From Rhizobium indicum (lineage in GTDB: Bacteria; Pseudomonadota; Alphaproteobacteria; Rhizobiales; Rhizobiaceae), in the NCBI RefSeq assembly GCF_005862305.2, contig NZ_CP054022.1:372001-436000 (forward strand): a stretch of DNA of 64,000 bases, written 5' to 3'. Shown in pieces: positions 36,449 through 45,658 of the stretch. Each line of letters starts with the position of its first letter. Position 1 is the stretch's first letter. A program made the position numbers and the translations under genes. The notes under the pieces are model-generated. The model worked only from the letters and a program-made list of their open reading frames with translations. It did no database searches and was not told where the DNA came from.

Positions 36449-37302
36449 CAGAGCCCTTGATCGATATTCAAAATCTCGAAATCGCCTTTGGCGGCGGACA
36501 GGTGCGGGCCGTGCGCGGCGTGAGCTTTTCCCTTGGACAGGAAAAGCTCGGGATCGTCGGCGAATCCGGGTCGGGAAAGTCGACCGTTGGCCGCGCGATC
36601 ATGAAGCTGCTGCCACCGACGGCCATCGTCAATGCCGGGCGGATGCGCTTTCGCGACGTCGATCTGCTCAAGGCGAACGAAAAAACGATGATGACGATAA
36701 GGGGCCGGCGGATCGGCCTGATCCTGCAGGATCCGAAATATTCGCTCAATCCCGTCATGCGAATCGGCGAACAGATCGCCGAGACCTACCGCTTCCATCA
36801 TCCGAGGACGAGCAGGGCAAAGACCTGGAAGCAGGCGCTCGATATGCTGGAGGCCGTCCAGATCCGCGATCCGGAGCGTGTGGCCCGCCTTTATCCGCAC
36901 GAAATCTCGGGCGGGATGGGCCAGCGGGCGATGATCGCCATGATGCTGATTGCCGAACCCGAAGTGCTGATCGCAGACGAACCGACGTCAGCGCTCGATG
37001 TGACGGTGAGGCTCGAGATCCTGGCCCTGCTCGACGAGCTCGTCCTGCGCCGCAATCTCGGGCTGATCTTCATCAGTCATGATCTCAATCTCATCCGGAA
37101 TTTCTGCGATCGCGTCCTCATCATGTATGCGGGGCGGGTCGTGGAAGTGCTCGAGGCGCGCGATCTCGACAAGGCCCGACATCCCTATACGCAAGGGTTG
37201 CTGGCATCCTTGCCGACGATCGAAGATCCGCCTTCCCGTCTGCCGATCCTGAAACGTGATCCGGCCTGGCTTGAAGAATTCGCATTGGAGCCGCCGCGGT
37301 GA
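36445..37302 (+). CDS. Dpp-type ABC ATPase (DppD-like)
   Basis: 285 residues. Walker [13 protein letters not shown]-loop [12 protein letters not shown], signature [11 protein letters not shown], Walker [14 protein letters not shown]-loop FISHDLNLI. Compared with typical DppD (about 320-330) the C-terminus is short, yet it still ends with [12 protein letters not shown]. Separate from DppF, unlike the fused ATPase of the minus-strand importer. Overlaps both neighbours by four bases. Confidence 0.92.
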   Translation: MTEPLIDIQNLEIAFGGGQVRAVRGVSFSLGQEKLGIVGESGSGKSTVGRAIMKLLPPTAIVNAGRMRFRDVDLLKANEKTMMTIRGRRIGLILQDPKYSLNPVMRIGEQIAETYRFHHPRTSRAKTWKQALDMLEAVQIRDPERVARLYPHEISGGMGQRAMIAMMLIAEPEVLIADEPTSALDVTVRLEILALLDELVLRRNLGLIFISHDLNLIRNFCDRVLIMYAGRVVEVLEARDLDKARHPYTQGLLASLPTIEDPPSRLPILKRDPAWLEEFALEPPR

Positions 37303-38042
37303 TTAAAATCGACAATCTTACGGTCCGTTTCGGGCCCGGGCAGCGGCCTGTCGTCCGAGACGTGAGCTTCGCCATCGAAAAAGGAACTGCTTTCGGCCTG
37401 GTTGGCGAGTCCGGCTGCGGGAAGTCTACTGTCCTGAGGGCGCTTTCCGGCCTCAACGCCAACTATGACGGCCGGATCGAGCTCCACGGCGAGCCGTTAA
37501 GTCAACAGCGCAGCCGACCTTTCTTCCGCCGGGTGCAGATGGTGTTCCAGGACCCCTACGGATCACTTCACCCCCGCAAGACCATTCGCTCGCAGCTGAA
37601 GGAACCGTTGCGCAACCAGGGGCTGGATACGAACTCTGTCGACATGAACGCGGTCCTCAGATCGGTCGGCCTCGACCCGGCGCTGAGCTACAGATTTCCG
37701 CACCAGCTGTCTGGGGGCCAGCGGCAGCGCGTGGCGATCGCCCGCGCGCTGATGCTGGATCCGGACGTTCTGCTTCTCGACGAACCGACATCGGCGCTCG
37801 ATGTGTCCGTTCAGGCCGAAATCCTCAATCTCCTCCAGGATCTGCGCACCAATCGCGGTCTGACCTATCTGCTCGTCAGCCATGATCTCGCCGTCGTCTC
37901 GCATATGTGCAGCCGCGTCGCCATCATGGAAGCGGGCGAGATCGTCGAACAGGTCGATGTCGGCGCACTCCGAAGAGGTGCGGTCGAACACCCCTACTCG
38001 CAACGCCTACTGCGCGCGAGCCGGATGTACGGAAGGGCGTAG
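37299..38042 (+). CDS. Dpp-type ABC ATPase (DppF-like)
   Basis: 247 residues from a GTG at 37299 that overlaps the previous stop (GTGA). Walker [12 protein letters not shown], signature [11 protein letters not shown], Walker [13 protein letters not shown]-loop LVSHDLAVV. It is short for DppF; the usual C-terminal extension stops after [11 protein letters not shown]. Last gene of the plus-strand operon; no strong terminator seen in the 41 bp before the convergent hydrolase gene. Confidence 0.92.
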   Translation: MIKIDNLTVRFGPGQRPVVRDVSFAIEKGTAFGLVGESGCGKSTVLRALSGLNANYDGRIELHGEPLSQQRSRPFFRRVQMVFQDPYGSLHPRKTIRSQLKEPLRNQGLDTNSVDMNAVLRSVGLDPALSYRFPHQLSGGQRQRVAIARALMLDPDVLLLDEPTSALDVSVQAEILNLLQDLRTNRGLTYLLVSHDLAVVSHMCSRVAIMEAGEIVEQVDVGALRRGAVEHPYSQRLLRASRMYGRA

Positions 38043-38083
38043 CTGTTGTTCGGCACGCCCTGCCTGCTTTTTGACGCCACAAG

Positions 38084-38929
38084 CTACCGACCGCAATGAG
38101 CTTCGATAGCAGAAGTGATCTCCTGCCAATCCTGGAGATGAATTTCGTGGCCACCGCCCTCGAGCCGAATGAGCTTCGCTCCCTTGACGGTTCGTGTCAG
38201 CAATTCACCGTGCTCAAAGGGGTAAATCGGATCAGCGGTTCCGTGTATGACAAGGAGGGGCGCGGCAAGTTCACCCAACTTGCCCCTTAAGGCCTGGCCG
38301 CCCTTCAGCATGAAATGATTGGTAGCACTGACGAAGTTTTTGGCCCGTTTGACGTCGCGTTCAACAAAGGCGCGCGCCTGCCGTTCGTCGTAAGGGTGCA
38401 CCGAACCGGCGATCATCTGGGTATCCTTGAGGAGGAATTCGATCACTTGGGCATTGTCTGTCCAATCGACGTGCTCACCCGTCGCTGCGTGCTCCATGTA
38501 GGCGTCTGTGGTGTGGGGTAGAGCACTGGTATCAACGCCCACCGGCGTGGTGGAGATCAGCGTTAGTGTCTTGACGCGCTTCGGATTTGACAGTGCGGCG
38601 ATCTGGGCGATCGTGCCACCCAACGACATTCCAATCAGATTGGCGCGGTCGATGCCGTAGCCATCAAGTACCCTTATGGCGTCCTCGGCCATGTCGTCCA
38701 TTGCATAGGGCGGCTCCCCCGGCGGGTAGATCGTCGAGCGGCCGGTGTCTCGATTATCGTAGCGGATGACATAGAACTCGTGATCAGCAAGCTTTTGGCA
38801 GAATCCGTCCGGCCACCACAACATTGAAGCCATGGCGCCCATGATGAGCAGGATCGGCTCATGCGCCGGATTGCCGAAAGCCTGAGTGGCAATCTCGACG
38901 TCGTCAAACTTGATCATACGTTCAGTCAC
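38084..38929 (-). CDS. Alpha/beta hydrolase
   Basis: About 281 residues. Oxyanion region LIMGAMASMLWWPDGF, nucleophile elbow LIGMSLGGTIAQ (Ser), acid Asp in HGTADPIYP and His in GGGHEIH. I start at GTG 38929, which follows AAAGGA; an ATG at 38917 four codons later has no clear site. The frame stays open further upstream to 39244 but that sequence does not look like protein. Family members are esterases, haloperoxidase-like or epoxide hydrolase-like; the substrate is unknown. Divergent from the large LuxR regulator, which may control it. Confidence 0.85.
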   Translation of the reverse strand: MTERMIKFDDVEIATQAFGNPAHEPILLIMGAMASMLWWPDGFCQKLADHEFYVIRYDNRDTGRSTIYPPGEPPYAMDDMAEDAIRVLDGYGIDRANLIGMSLGGTIAQIAALSNPKRVKTLTLISTTPVGVDTSALPHTTDAYMEHAATGEHVDWTDNAQVIEFLLKDTQMIAGSVHPYDERQARAFVERDVKRAKNFVSATNHFMLKGGQALRGKLGELAAPLLVIHGTADPIYPFEHGELLTRTVKGAKLIRLEGGGHEIHLQDWQEITSAIEAHCGR

Positions 38930-39247
38930 TTGGCGGCATCCTTTATTGGCTTGGGTGAAGCGGCGAAAGTCGCAGGCCTTCGTATCCGCAGGCTTCCACG
39001 CGAACGCCACTCGACGTCCGCATATTCCCCACCCTGTGGCTAAGGCGGGTGGTGTCGCATCGGGCATTTTGAGTATGACGGGCCTAAAATCCACTTTGGC
39101 AGCATCAGGTGATCCAGTCGGATCCAGGTCAAGGTTCCGGGAGGCTACATCGCCGGCACTTGGGATCTCCGCATCGCTACTCTGCACCGTCGGGATGACT
39201 ATGTTTTCATCTCTGCTAATCTCGAACTTCAGGTTTCGGAGCATCTT
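38930..39247. other. Divergent intergenic region between hydrolase and AAA-LuxR regulator
   Basis: About 320 bp. Should contain promoters of both genes; no strong palindrome or consensus promoter was recognised. Confidence 0.4.
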
Positions 39248-42127
39248 GTGTCGACATCCCTCAGAAGGTCTCGGTTTTCAGGCCGTGCAGTAGAACTCGA
39301 TTCGATGGAGTCCGCTTTCCGAGATGTGTCCGGCGGGCGGCAACGTTCCTTTCTTGTCGGGGCAGAAGCAGGCGGCGGCAAAACGCGGCTGGTTGAAGAG
39401 TTTGCCAACCGACTGTCCGGCCGCGCCCTGATTTTGAAAGGCGGGTGCATTGAGCAGCGGGAATCGGCATTGCCCTACGCGCCGGTAACGGCTGTTCTGC
39501 ATGAACTTGTTCAGCTGCGCGGCGCGCCGGCAGTCAAATCCTTTGTCGGCGCCGAGGGTGCGCGAGAACTGGCCTGGCTTCTTCCCGAACTCGGCGAGAG
39601 CTCCGAAAGATTTGATGCGGGCATCGCAAGAGCGCGGCTGTTCGAGGTGCTGCGAAAGCTGTTAGAGGAGCTGGCACGGGAGACACCGCTCGTGGTGGTC
39701 TTCGAGGACATTCACTGGGCCGACCAGGCAACTTGCGATCTGCTTCGTTTCCTCGCGACACGGCTGAAGAAAATTCGGCTGATGCTGATCGTCACCTATC
39801 GACCCGAGGAGTCCAGCGCCACCAACGCCCTGCGGACGACCATCGCGGACCTCTCACTTTCCGAGGGTGCCGAGGTGTTGACGCTTCCCCGCCTTCAGCG
39901 CGCGGAGGTCGCCGTGCAGCTCGAGGGGCTGCTGGGACGCCCCCCAACACCTGCGCTGATCAACGAGGTCCATGCGCGGTGCTGCGGAATCCCGCTTTTC
40001 ACGGAGGCACTCATCGATGCGAGCGGAGGCTTGCGCAGAGATTTTCCTGGTTCGCTCAACGACTACCTGCTGAGAGCCGTCAGGGACATGCCGGCGTCGA
40101 CGGCCGAGCTTTTGAAGGTGATGGCGCTCGGCGGCCCGCATATCACTCATGCGCTTCTTCGCAGCGTCGCGAACAAGGCCGATCTTGAATTAGCGGAATG
40201 GCTGCGTCCAGCGATTTTGGCTGGGATCCTGGTGCCTGATCATGATGGATATGCGTTCCGCCACGCACTGATCCACGAAGCGGTGCGGCGTGACCTGATC
40301 GCCGGCGAAAAGGTGGCCATCCATCGCGCCTATGCGGACGTGCTCGAACGCGGACCGGTTCCAAGCTACCGGGTTTGGCATTCCGTAGCGCTCGCGCGCC
40401 ACTGGTACGGCGCCGGCCAAGCCGAGAATTGCCTGCGATGGGCCTGGCAATCCGCCACTGAGGCCGCGGCTACTTTCGCCTATGCAGACCAGATGGAAAT
40501 GCTGAAGCTCGTGCTGGCAGTATGGCCCGAGGTCGATGATGCGATTGTAGTGATCGGCGCGGATCACTGCAAGGTGTTGGAACTCGCTGCCGATGCGGCC
40601 TGCTGGGCAGCGGAGGCGGAACAGGGGTTGGCTTTTGTCGAACGCGCACTCGCCGAAGTGGATGTCGGTCGCGACAAGGAGCAACTGGCAGCACTTCTTC
40701 TGCAGCGCGCGGTGATGCGTCAACACGCGCTTATCCCAGGCGAGATCGCCGACCTGGAGCGCGCGCTCGATCATGCGCCCGATTCCACAAGGCTGCGCGC
40801 GGACGGACTGGGACAGTTTTCCCGCGCACTGATATTAAGGGGAGAGTTTGATCGCGCCAGCCGCTTGGGCGACGAACTGAAGGACCTGTCTGAAAGGCTC
40901 GATGACGAGGAGTACCGGATAGAGGCACTGATCGTCGCCGAGTCTTTGGAGATGGCATCGGGCAGTTACCACATCGATAGCCTCTGGAGCGTCATTGACC
41001 GCGCCAGGCAGGCCTCCATCGGACGAGTCGAGGTGCTGGCGGGCGCCGCATTGCTTCGAGCCCTGCTTGAGACCGGAAAATATCCTCAGGTCGCCGAAAT
41101 CGGACCGGCGATCTTTGCGCGGACGGTCGAGTTCGGCCAGGCGCGCTATATCGGGGCGATAATCGGTTCGCCTTTATGCCGCGCTCTCCTCGCCTTGGGC
41201 CGCGTTTCCGAAGCCATTGAGACATGCGAGCGGATGGCGGCATTGGATCCGCTGCCGCTCGGGCTCGTTCATGTTTTCGAATGCCAGGCGGAGATCGCCT
41301 TGGTATTGGGGAATTCGGATCGAATTGCCGTTGCGGCGAGATCCTTGCGCAGTCTGCCACCCGGCCCTCAGGTTGCGAGCCGCATGGCGGCCAATCTGTT
41401 GAGATTTGACATCGAAAGCCGCGCGCTGGCGGGTGACATGGATCAGTCTGCGACCCTGGCAAGATCCGTCTTGACCCATTGCGAAAAACAAGGACGCGTC
41501 TCTTGGCCACTCCTGGCCTCGGCGATGCGCGTTGCCGTTGATACGAACCAGAAAGATGTGGCGCGGCGGTTTGCCGACCTTGCCGCTCGGTCCTCGTGCC
41601 GCAATGTGGTGGAGGAAGCCGAGCTGCTGGGCATCCTGGCCGAGATGTCGCGCTCGACGGGTTCCGACCTCGAGGCGTGGGAAGCGGTTGCCAAAAGCTG
41701 GGCTGATTTGAGCCGGCCCTTTCGGCAGGCATATGCTCTTATGCAGGCCGGTTGTGCTGCGGTGAATGCCGGCCAGCGCGCGAAGGGTGCGGGCCATTTC
41801 CGACGAGGCGCAGACCTTGCCCATTCGACCGGCGCTTCCCTCCTGGGCAATCAGATCGAGACCCTCGCCGAAAAGGCCCGCATTGATCTTGGAAACGGGA
41901 AGGAGGGTGGCATGCCGAAGGCACCCCTCGGCCTGACGGATCGGGAATTCGAGGTGCTCCGGCTTCTCGCCGCGGGACAGAGCAATCGCGAGATCGCCGT
42001 CCATCTGTTCATTTCCTCGAAAACGGCGAGCGTTCATGTCTCCAACATCTTGAGCAAGCTCTCCGTCCCCAGCCGCGGCGCCGCGGCCGCAATGGCCCAC
42101 CGGCTCCGGATCGTAGATCCCGCCTGA
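39248..42127 (+). CDS. Large AAA-ATPase LuxR-family transcriptional regulator
   Basis: 959 residues of the LAL/MalT-like class. N-terminal STAND-type ATPase: Walker A GAEAGGGKTRL, Walker B VVVFEDIHWAD, sensor region LMLIVTYRPEES; a long helical TPR-like middle (about residues 300-870); C-terminal LuxR helix-turn-helix (LTDREFEVLRLLAAGQSNRE, then SSKTASVHVSNILSKL). Start is GTG 39248 with GGAG six bases upstream, which preserves the FSGRAVELDSMESAF segment typical of this family. Such proteins need ligand plus ATP to oligomerise on DNA. Divergent hydrolase is a candidate target. Confidence 0.88.
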   Translation: MSTSLRRSRFSGRAVELDSMESAFRDVSGGRQRSFLVGAEAGGGKTRLVEEFANRLSGRALILKGGCIEQRESALPYAPVTAVLHELVQLRGAPAVKSFVGAEGARELAWLLPELGESSERFDAGIARARLFEVLRKLLEELARETPLVVVFEDIHWADQATCDLLRFLATRLKKIRLMLIVTYRPEESSATNALRTTIADLSLSEGAEVLTLPRLQRAEVAVQLEGLLGRPPTPALINEVHARCCGIPLFTEALIDASGGLRRDFPGSLNDYLLRAVRDMPASTAELLKVMALGGPHITHALLRSVANKADLELAEWLRPAILAGILVPDHDGYAFRHALIHEAVRRDLIAGEKVAIHRAYADVLERGPVPSYRVWHSVALARHWYGAGQAENCLRWAWQSATEAAATFAYADQMEMLKLVLAVWPEVDDAIVVIGADHCKVLELAADAACWAAEAEQGLAFVERALAEVDVGRDKEQLAALLLQRAVMRQHALIPGEIADLERALDHAPDSTRLRADGLGQFSRALILRGEFDRASRLGDELKDLSERLDDEEYRIEALIVAESLEMASGSYHIDSLWSVIDRARQASIGRVEVLAGAALLRALLETGKYPQVAEIGPAIFARTVEFGQARYIGAIIGSPLCRALLALGRVSEAIETCERMAALDPLPLGLVHVFECQAEIALVLGNSDRIAVAARSLRSLPPGPQVASRMAANLLRFDIESRALAGDMDQSATLARSVLTHCEKQGRVSWPLLASAMRVAVDTNQKDVARRFADLAARSSCRNVVEEAELLGILAEMSRSTGSDLEAWEAVAKSWADLSRPFRQAYALMQAGCAAVNAGQRAKGAGHFRRGADLAHSTGASLLGNQIETLAEKARIDLGNGKEGGMPKAPLGLTDREFEVLRLLAAGQSNREIAVHLFISSKTASVHVSNILSKLSVPSRGAAAAMAHRLRIVDPA

Positions 42128-42300
42128 AGTTCGCTTGTCTGGCTATGCCCTTCCGGTGTCTGTCGTTCGCACGATACAGTCATTGCATTCCTATTTGATT
42201 GTCTAGGTATGTTGCCTGATGTGCTTATGCCGGCCTTAGGCCGAGGGTGTTCATATAGCGCGCGCCGAGCGGCGCCCAAATGCGAACATCCGGAGGTCAA

Positions 42301-42909
42301 ATGAACATCTCTTCCGCCACCTTGGCCAACACCCAACGCACGATCGATTCTTATGAAGGTTGTGCCGATGACTATAGTCGCATCGTTGATCAGTTTCCCT
42401 GGCCGAGCCTCGAGGCGGCACTGCGTCAGGTCGCCAGCGCCGCCGGCAAGGGCGGCCAGATCCTTGAGATCGGCTCGGGGGCCGGATGGGATGCGGATTT
42501 CCTGGAGACACTGGGCGTTTCGGTAAGGCGAACCGATGCGACGCGACGGTTTCTGGAACTGCAGGCGGCGCGCGGCAAGAAGGGCGAGCTCCTCAACGTC
42601 ATCACCGACGACCTTGACGGCCCCTATGACGCGGTGGTCGCTCTCTGTGTCCTCATTCATGTGCCTCGTGACCAGACCGGCCCGGTTCTCGAAAAGATCG
42701 TCGCTGCGCTACGCCCGGGAGGCGTCTTCCTGGTGTCGATGCGCGATGGGGACGGGGAGACAAGCGGCGCCTACCATATGTCCTACTGGCGCCGGGACGA
42801 TTTCGCGCTGTGCATCAAGGAGGCGGGGCTCGCTCTTGAATGGGACGCACACAGGATCAACCGTGACGGCGATGGGTGGAACACGTTTTACGCTCGCAGA
42901 CCAGAGTGA
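42301..42909 (+). CDS. Class I SAM-dependent methyltransferase
   Basis: About 202 residues. SAM site ILEIGSGAGWDADFL (motif I), acidic end of strand 2 in VRRTDATRRFLEL, motif II YDAVVALCVLIHVP and motif III LRPGGVFLVSMR. The ATG at 42301 follows GGAGG. Substrate unknown. It is 174 bp after the AAA-LuxR gene on the same strand; the gap holds a small CGGCC-TTA-GGCCG hairpin. Confidence 0.88.
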   Translation: MNISSATLANTQRTIDSYEGCADDYSRIVDQFPWPSLEAALRQVASAAGKGGQILEIGSGAGWDADFLETLGVSVRRTDATRRFLELQAARGKKGELLNVITDDLDGPYDAVVALCVLIHVPRDQTGPVLEKIVAALRPGGVFLVSMRDGDGETSGAYHMSYWRRDDFALCIKEAGLALEWDAHRINRDGDGWNTFYARRPE

Positions 42910-42977
42910 CGCGGTTTCGTGCCGCTCCGGTCCGCCACCGACCGTGAAGGCTCGGTCAGACAGCGGGGGCCATCTTT

Positions 42978-44090
42978 CTATTTCCAGCTCGTATAATCGT
43001 CGGCGACGCAACCAAACGGCGCGCGATCCTGACCGAACCGCTTCTTCAACTGCTCGCATCCCCACTCGTTCAACGGCGCTGGCATGAGATTGTTGATGTC
43101 CATGCCAGGCGATTGGAACGCTGTCGTGGAGGTCGTGACGTACCAAAGCCAGAAGCCGACCACACCCACGACGATCAGAAGCAACACACCGAAGAAAAGC
43201 TGCAGCCGCTTCCAGATCGATACCGTCCTTTTTGGTTCTTCAATCAAAATCGGCGCATTCCGATCGCGTTCTTGCTGATACGCGAAAGGTGCAAGAGCTG
43301 CGGTGCGCTCATTATCCGTAAGCTCCACGCGCTGAAGACGATCGTCGAGAAGCACCGGCAGGGCCGTATTGCCGTGCCTGACGGCCAGTCCGATCGCCTT
43401 GCCATTGGCTTCACCGACGATCAGAGGCTCCTCTCCATTCTTCATGCGCGTGTAAGCCGATCGTCCCGTTTTGTCGTCGGCGATCTTGTCGCTATAGGTG
43501 ATGGAAAGGACGCCGCGTTTGCGGTCGAATGCGGTGATCTCGACCGGGACAGGGGTCAGCAAGGCAGGCCGAAGCAGTTGGCCCTTGACCCGCCAAATGC
43601 GGATAGCGAGAAAAATCATCCCCAGGCCCATGCCGCCAAGCAGAACGGCGAACACAGTAAGCGTGATGATCCGGTTCCAGAGCATGTCCAGACCCAGGCT
43701 CATCGTCGCAAGTTCCGGGTGATCGGCTGATATCACCAGACCCGTTTCGTAGTCGCCGGTATGGAAATCGACGAACATGACCTCGACTTCGGTGTCGTAG
43801 TCTCGTCCACCGTAGCTGTAGACCAGGCGTGCCTCGCAATCGGTAAAGACTGCCTTGCGTGTCGTGCATCGCCCGTTTTGCACGTCGCCATTTTCAAGCG
43901 TCAAAGGGTTCTGGCTGATCTGGAAATCGCGGATTACCCCTGGCGCTTCCGAGACGAATAGAAAGACAGCCAGTGCGAGGATGATGGGCGTTGCCCAGAA
44001 GTAAGCATTCGGCGTGGAGATGACGTTGCGCGCCAACGAAAGCGGGCGACCAGGAAGAACAAGTGAAGGCAATGGCGTCGGACCCCTCAT
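42978..44090 (-). CDS. DUF3592-like membrane protein
   Basis: 370 residues with three clear hydrophobic segments (about 32-50, 143-165 and 300-320). Between the first two is a soluble part with two Cys (NGRCTTRKAVFTDCEARLVY) typical of DUF3592-like domains, and a second soluble domain follows the middle helices. A C-terminal tail has two more Cys (NEWGCEQL; APFGCVADD). No catalytic motif recognised. Stands alone, convergent with the methyltransferase gene. Confidence 0.75.
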   Translation of the reverse strand: MRGPTPLPSLVLPGRPLSLARNVISTPNAYFWATPIILALAVFLFVSEAPGVIRDFQISQNPLTLENGDVQNGRCTTRKAVFTDCEARLVYSYGGRDYDTEVEVMFVDFHTGDYETGLVISADHPELATMSLGLDMLWNRIITLTVFAVLLGGMGLGMIFLAIRIWRVKGQLLRPALLTPVPVEITAFDRKRGVLSITYSDKIADDKTGRSAYTRMKNGEEPLIVGEANGKAIGLAVRHGNTALPVLLDDRLQRVELTDNERTAALAPFAYQQERDRNAPILIEEPKRTVSIWKRLQLFFGVLLLIVVGVVGFWLWYVTTSTTAFQSPGMDINNLMPAPLNEWGCEQLKKRFGQDRAPFGCVADDYTSWK

Positions 44091-44454
44091 ATGTGACAGC
44101 GCAATGGGCTGGCAAGCTCAGGCAGCGGCCAATGAGGCAGCAATTCAAAGCGCTGCCGCGTCCTTTGCGCAACGCGCGGCGCTATAGCGGAATTGACGCC
44201 ATTGCGGCCGGCTTGCACAATCTCTTTGTGTAAGACCGATCTAAAGCCTGAGGCGGGAGATCGGCAATCCCTTTCAGCGTGCGTGGGCATCATTTGTACG
44301 TTGATCTTGTTGAAAACGTCCGCACTGCGTTGAGAACGCGATCGAATGCCTCCCCTACGGAACCAAACCATCGCCGAGCGGTTATATGACACCCCTCCTC
44401 CTCGAAGAGCCAAGCGTCATGATGCGGATGTTATGTGGCCCGAAAGTTACTCAG
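44091..44454. other. Intergenic region upstream of small secreted-protein gene
   Basis: About 360 bp between divergent genes. A short in-frame extension upstream of the secreted protein exists but looks non-coding. Nothing specific recognised. Confidence 0.35.
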
Positions 44455-44967
44455 ATGATCAAGATCCTTGCCTGCGCCATCGCCGCTGCTACGGCGTCAA
44501 TGCTCACGGCCGGCGCCGCCCACGCCGACGAATCCGCCTTCCTCAAAACACTGGCGGGAAACTGGAGCGGTAACGGTACGGTGAAAGTGCGGACAAATGC
44601 ACCCACGATTAAAGTCACTTGCCGTTTCAAGTCGGACGCGAATGCAAGTTCCCTTGCACTCAATGGACGCTGCACCAGTCTCGTCGTTTTTTCCCGTGTC
44701 ATCAGCGCTAAACTCAAGGCCAGCGGTGACAGCTACACCGGCTCCTATGTGGGCGCGGGCACCGGCACTGCGGGTCTAGGCGGAAAGCGCGCTGGTAATG
44801 CCATAAGCCTCGCGATCAAATGGGCGAAAGAGGTCAATGGTGACCGACGTGCGCAGATGACGATTGAAAAAACCGGGGCATCCGGCATGCGCCTCACAAC
44901 CGTCGACACAGACCCCGCTACAGGTCGATCGGTTGTTACGAGCCGCATTGACCTTCGTCGGAGCTGA
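44455..44967 (+). CDS. Small exported protein of unknown function
   Basis: 170 residues with a Sec signal peptide (ILACAIAAATASMLTAGAAHA, cleavage before DESAF). The mature part is a beta-rich, Gly/Ser/Lys-containing domain (LAGNWSGNGTVKV; GDSYTGSYVGAGTGTAGL) similar in outline to lipocalin- or avidin-like folds, with two Cys that could pair. I start at ATG 44455 because the signal begins there, although no strong ribosome-binding site precedes it; an ATG at 44386 is in frame. Confidence 0.7.
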   Translation: MIKILACAIAAATASMLTAGAAHADESAFLKTLAGNWSGNGTVKVRTNAPTIKVTCRFKSDANASSLALNGRCTSLVVFSRVISAKLKASGDSYTGSYVGAGTGTAGLGGKRAGNAISLAIKWAKEVNGDRRAQMTIEKTGASGMRLTTVDTDPATGRSVVTSRIDLRRS

Positions 44968-45079
44968 TATCTTTTTGCGTTCAAAGAGCCTCTAGCGTGC
45001 TAAAGGGTTGATAGAGAAGCTCCGAAGCTATAGTTTCGCCTTCGCAAATCGTCGAACGATACAAGGAAATAGTTATCTC

Positions 45080-45283
45080 ATGCCGACAGGTACCGTTAAA
45101 TTCTTCAATGACGACAAGGGCTTCGGCTTCATCACCCCTGAGGGTGGCGGCCAGGACGTTTTTGTTCACGTGTCTGCACTGCAGAGCGGCGGGTCGCTCC
45201 GCGAAGGCGACAAGGTCAGCTTCGAAGTTGGACAGGATCGCAAGACTGGGAAATCGAAGGCTGAGAACGTCTCGACCATCTGA
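45080..45283 (+). CDS. cspA: Cold-shock domain protein
   Basis: 67 residues, the classic single cold-shock domain. RNA-binding motifs RNP1 (KGFGFI) and RNP2 (VFVHV) are intact. The start [14 protein letters not shown] is the conserved N-terminus. AAGGA lies upstream at a rather long distance. An RNA chaperone acting on single-stranded mRNA. It stands alone behind the small exported protein with a 112-bp leader that could be thermoregulated. Confidence 0.95.
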   Translation: MPTGTVKFFNDDKGFGFITPEGGGQDVFVHVSALQSGGSLREGDKVSFEVGQDRKTGKSKAENVSTI

Positions 45284-45658
45284 TCGAAATCGAAGGTGGC
45301 CCAGCCTGCGTTGAGCGGGTTGGGCTCATCCTCACGAGTCGTGGGCGCGAATGCCTTCGTACTCTAAAGCGCGTCGCGATCTTTCAGGTTCGCTCTCGCG
45401 CTTTAGGTCTTTGTGCTACGCACGTCGTTGTCGCAAAACCGCTGCACGGTTTTGTGCGACATGCTTTAAGCCGAACCGACGGCAATCGAGGTCTGAGCGT
45501 GTCGTTTGACGTCAGCACCTTGGAAATTCCGAATATGACGCGTGACGACGCTCACGCCAGCGCAGTCGCGGCAAACTGAGCATTTTGTCTCTGACAAAAG
45601 GGGATGTTCCACGCATTCGCTTTAGACAATGCGAGAGTTCATCACGGCGAAGAACTCA
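45284..45658. repeat. Intergenic region with rhizobial palindromic repeat
   Basis: About 375 bp between convergent genes. TGTCGCAAAACCG (45429-45441) and CGGTTTTGTGCGACA (45447-45461) form an imperfect hairpin (2-nt bulge), part of a repeat type (GCGTCGCGATCTTT ... ATGCTTTA) that I recall as common between rhizobial genes. It may act as a bidirectional terminator. No gene recognised. Confidence 0.5.

Noticed and set aside
38930..39244. N-terminal extension of the alpha/beta hydrolase frame
   Set aside because: The extra 105 residues show no fold or family similarity; the protein-like sequence begins at the GTG at 38929.
42128..42300. Small CGGCC-TTA-GGCCG hairpin as a terminator of the AAA-LuxR gene
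   Set aside because: The stem is only 5 bp and no T-run follows; left as an unremarkable intergenic feature.
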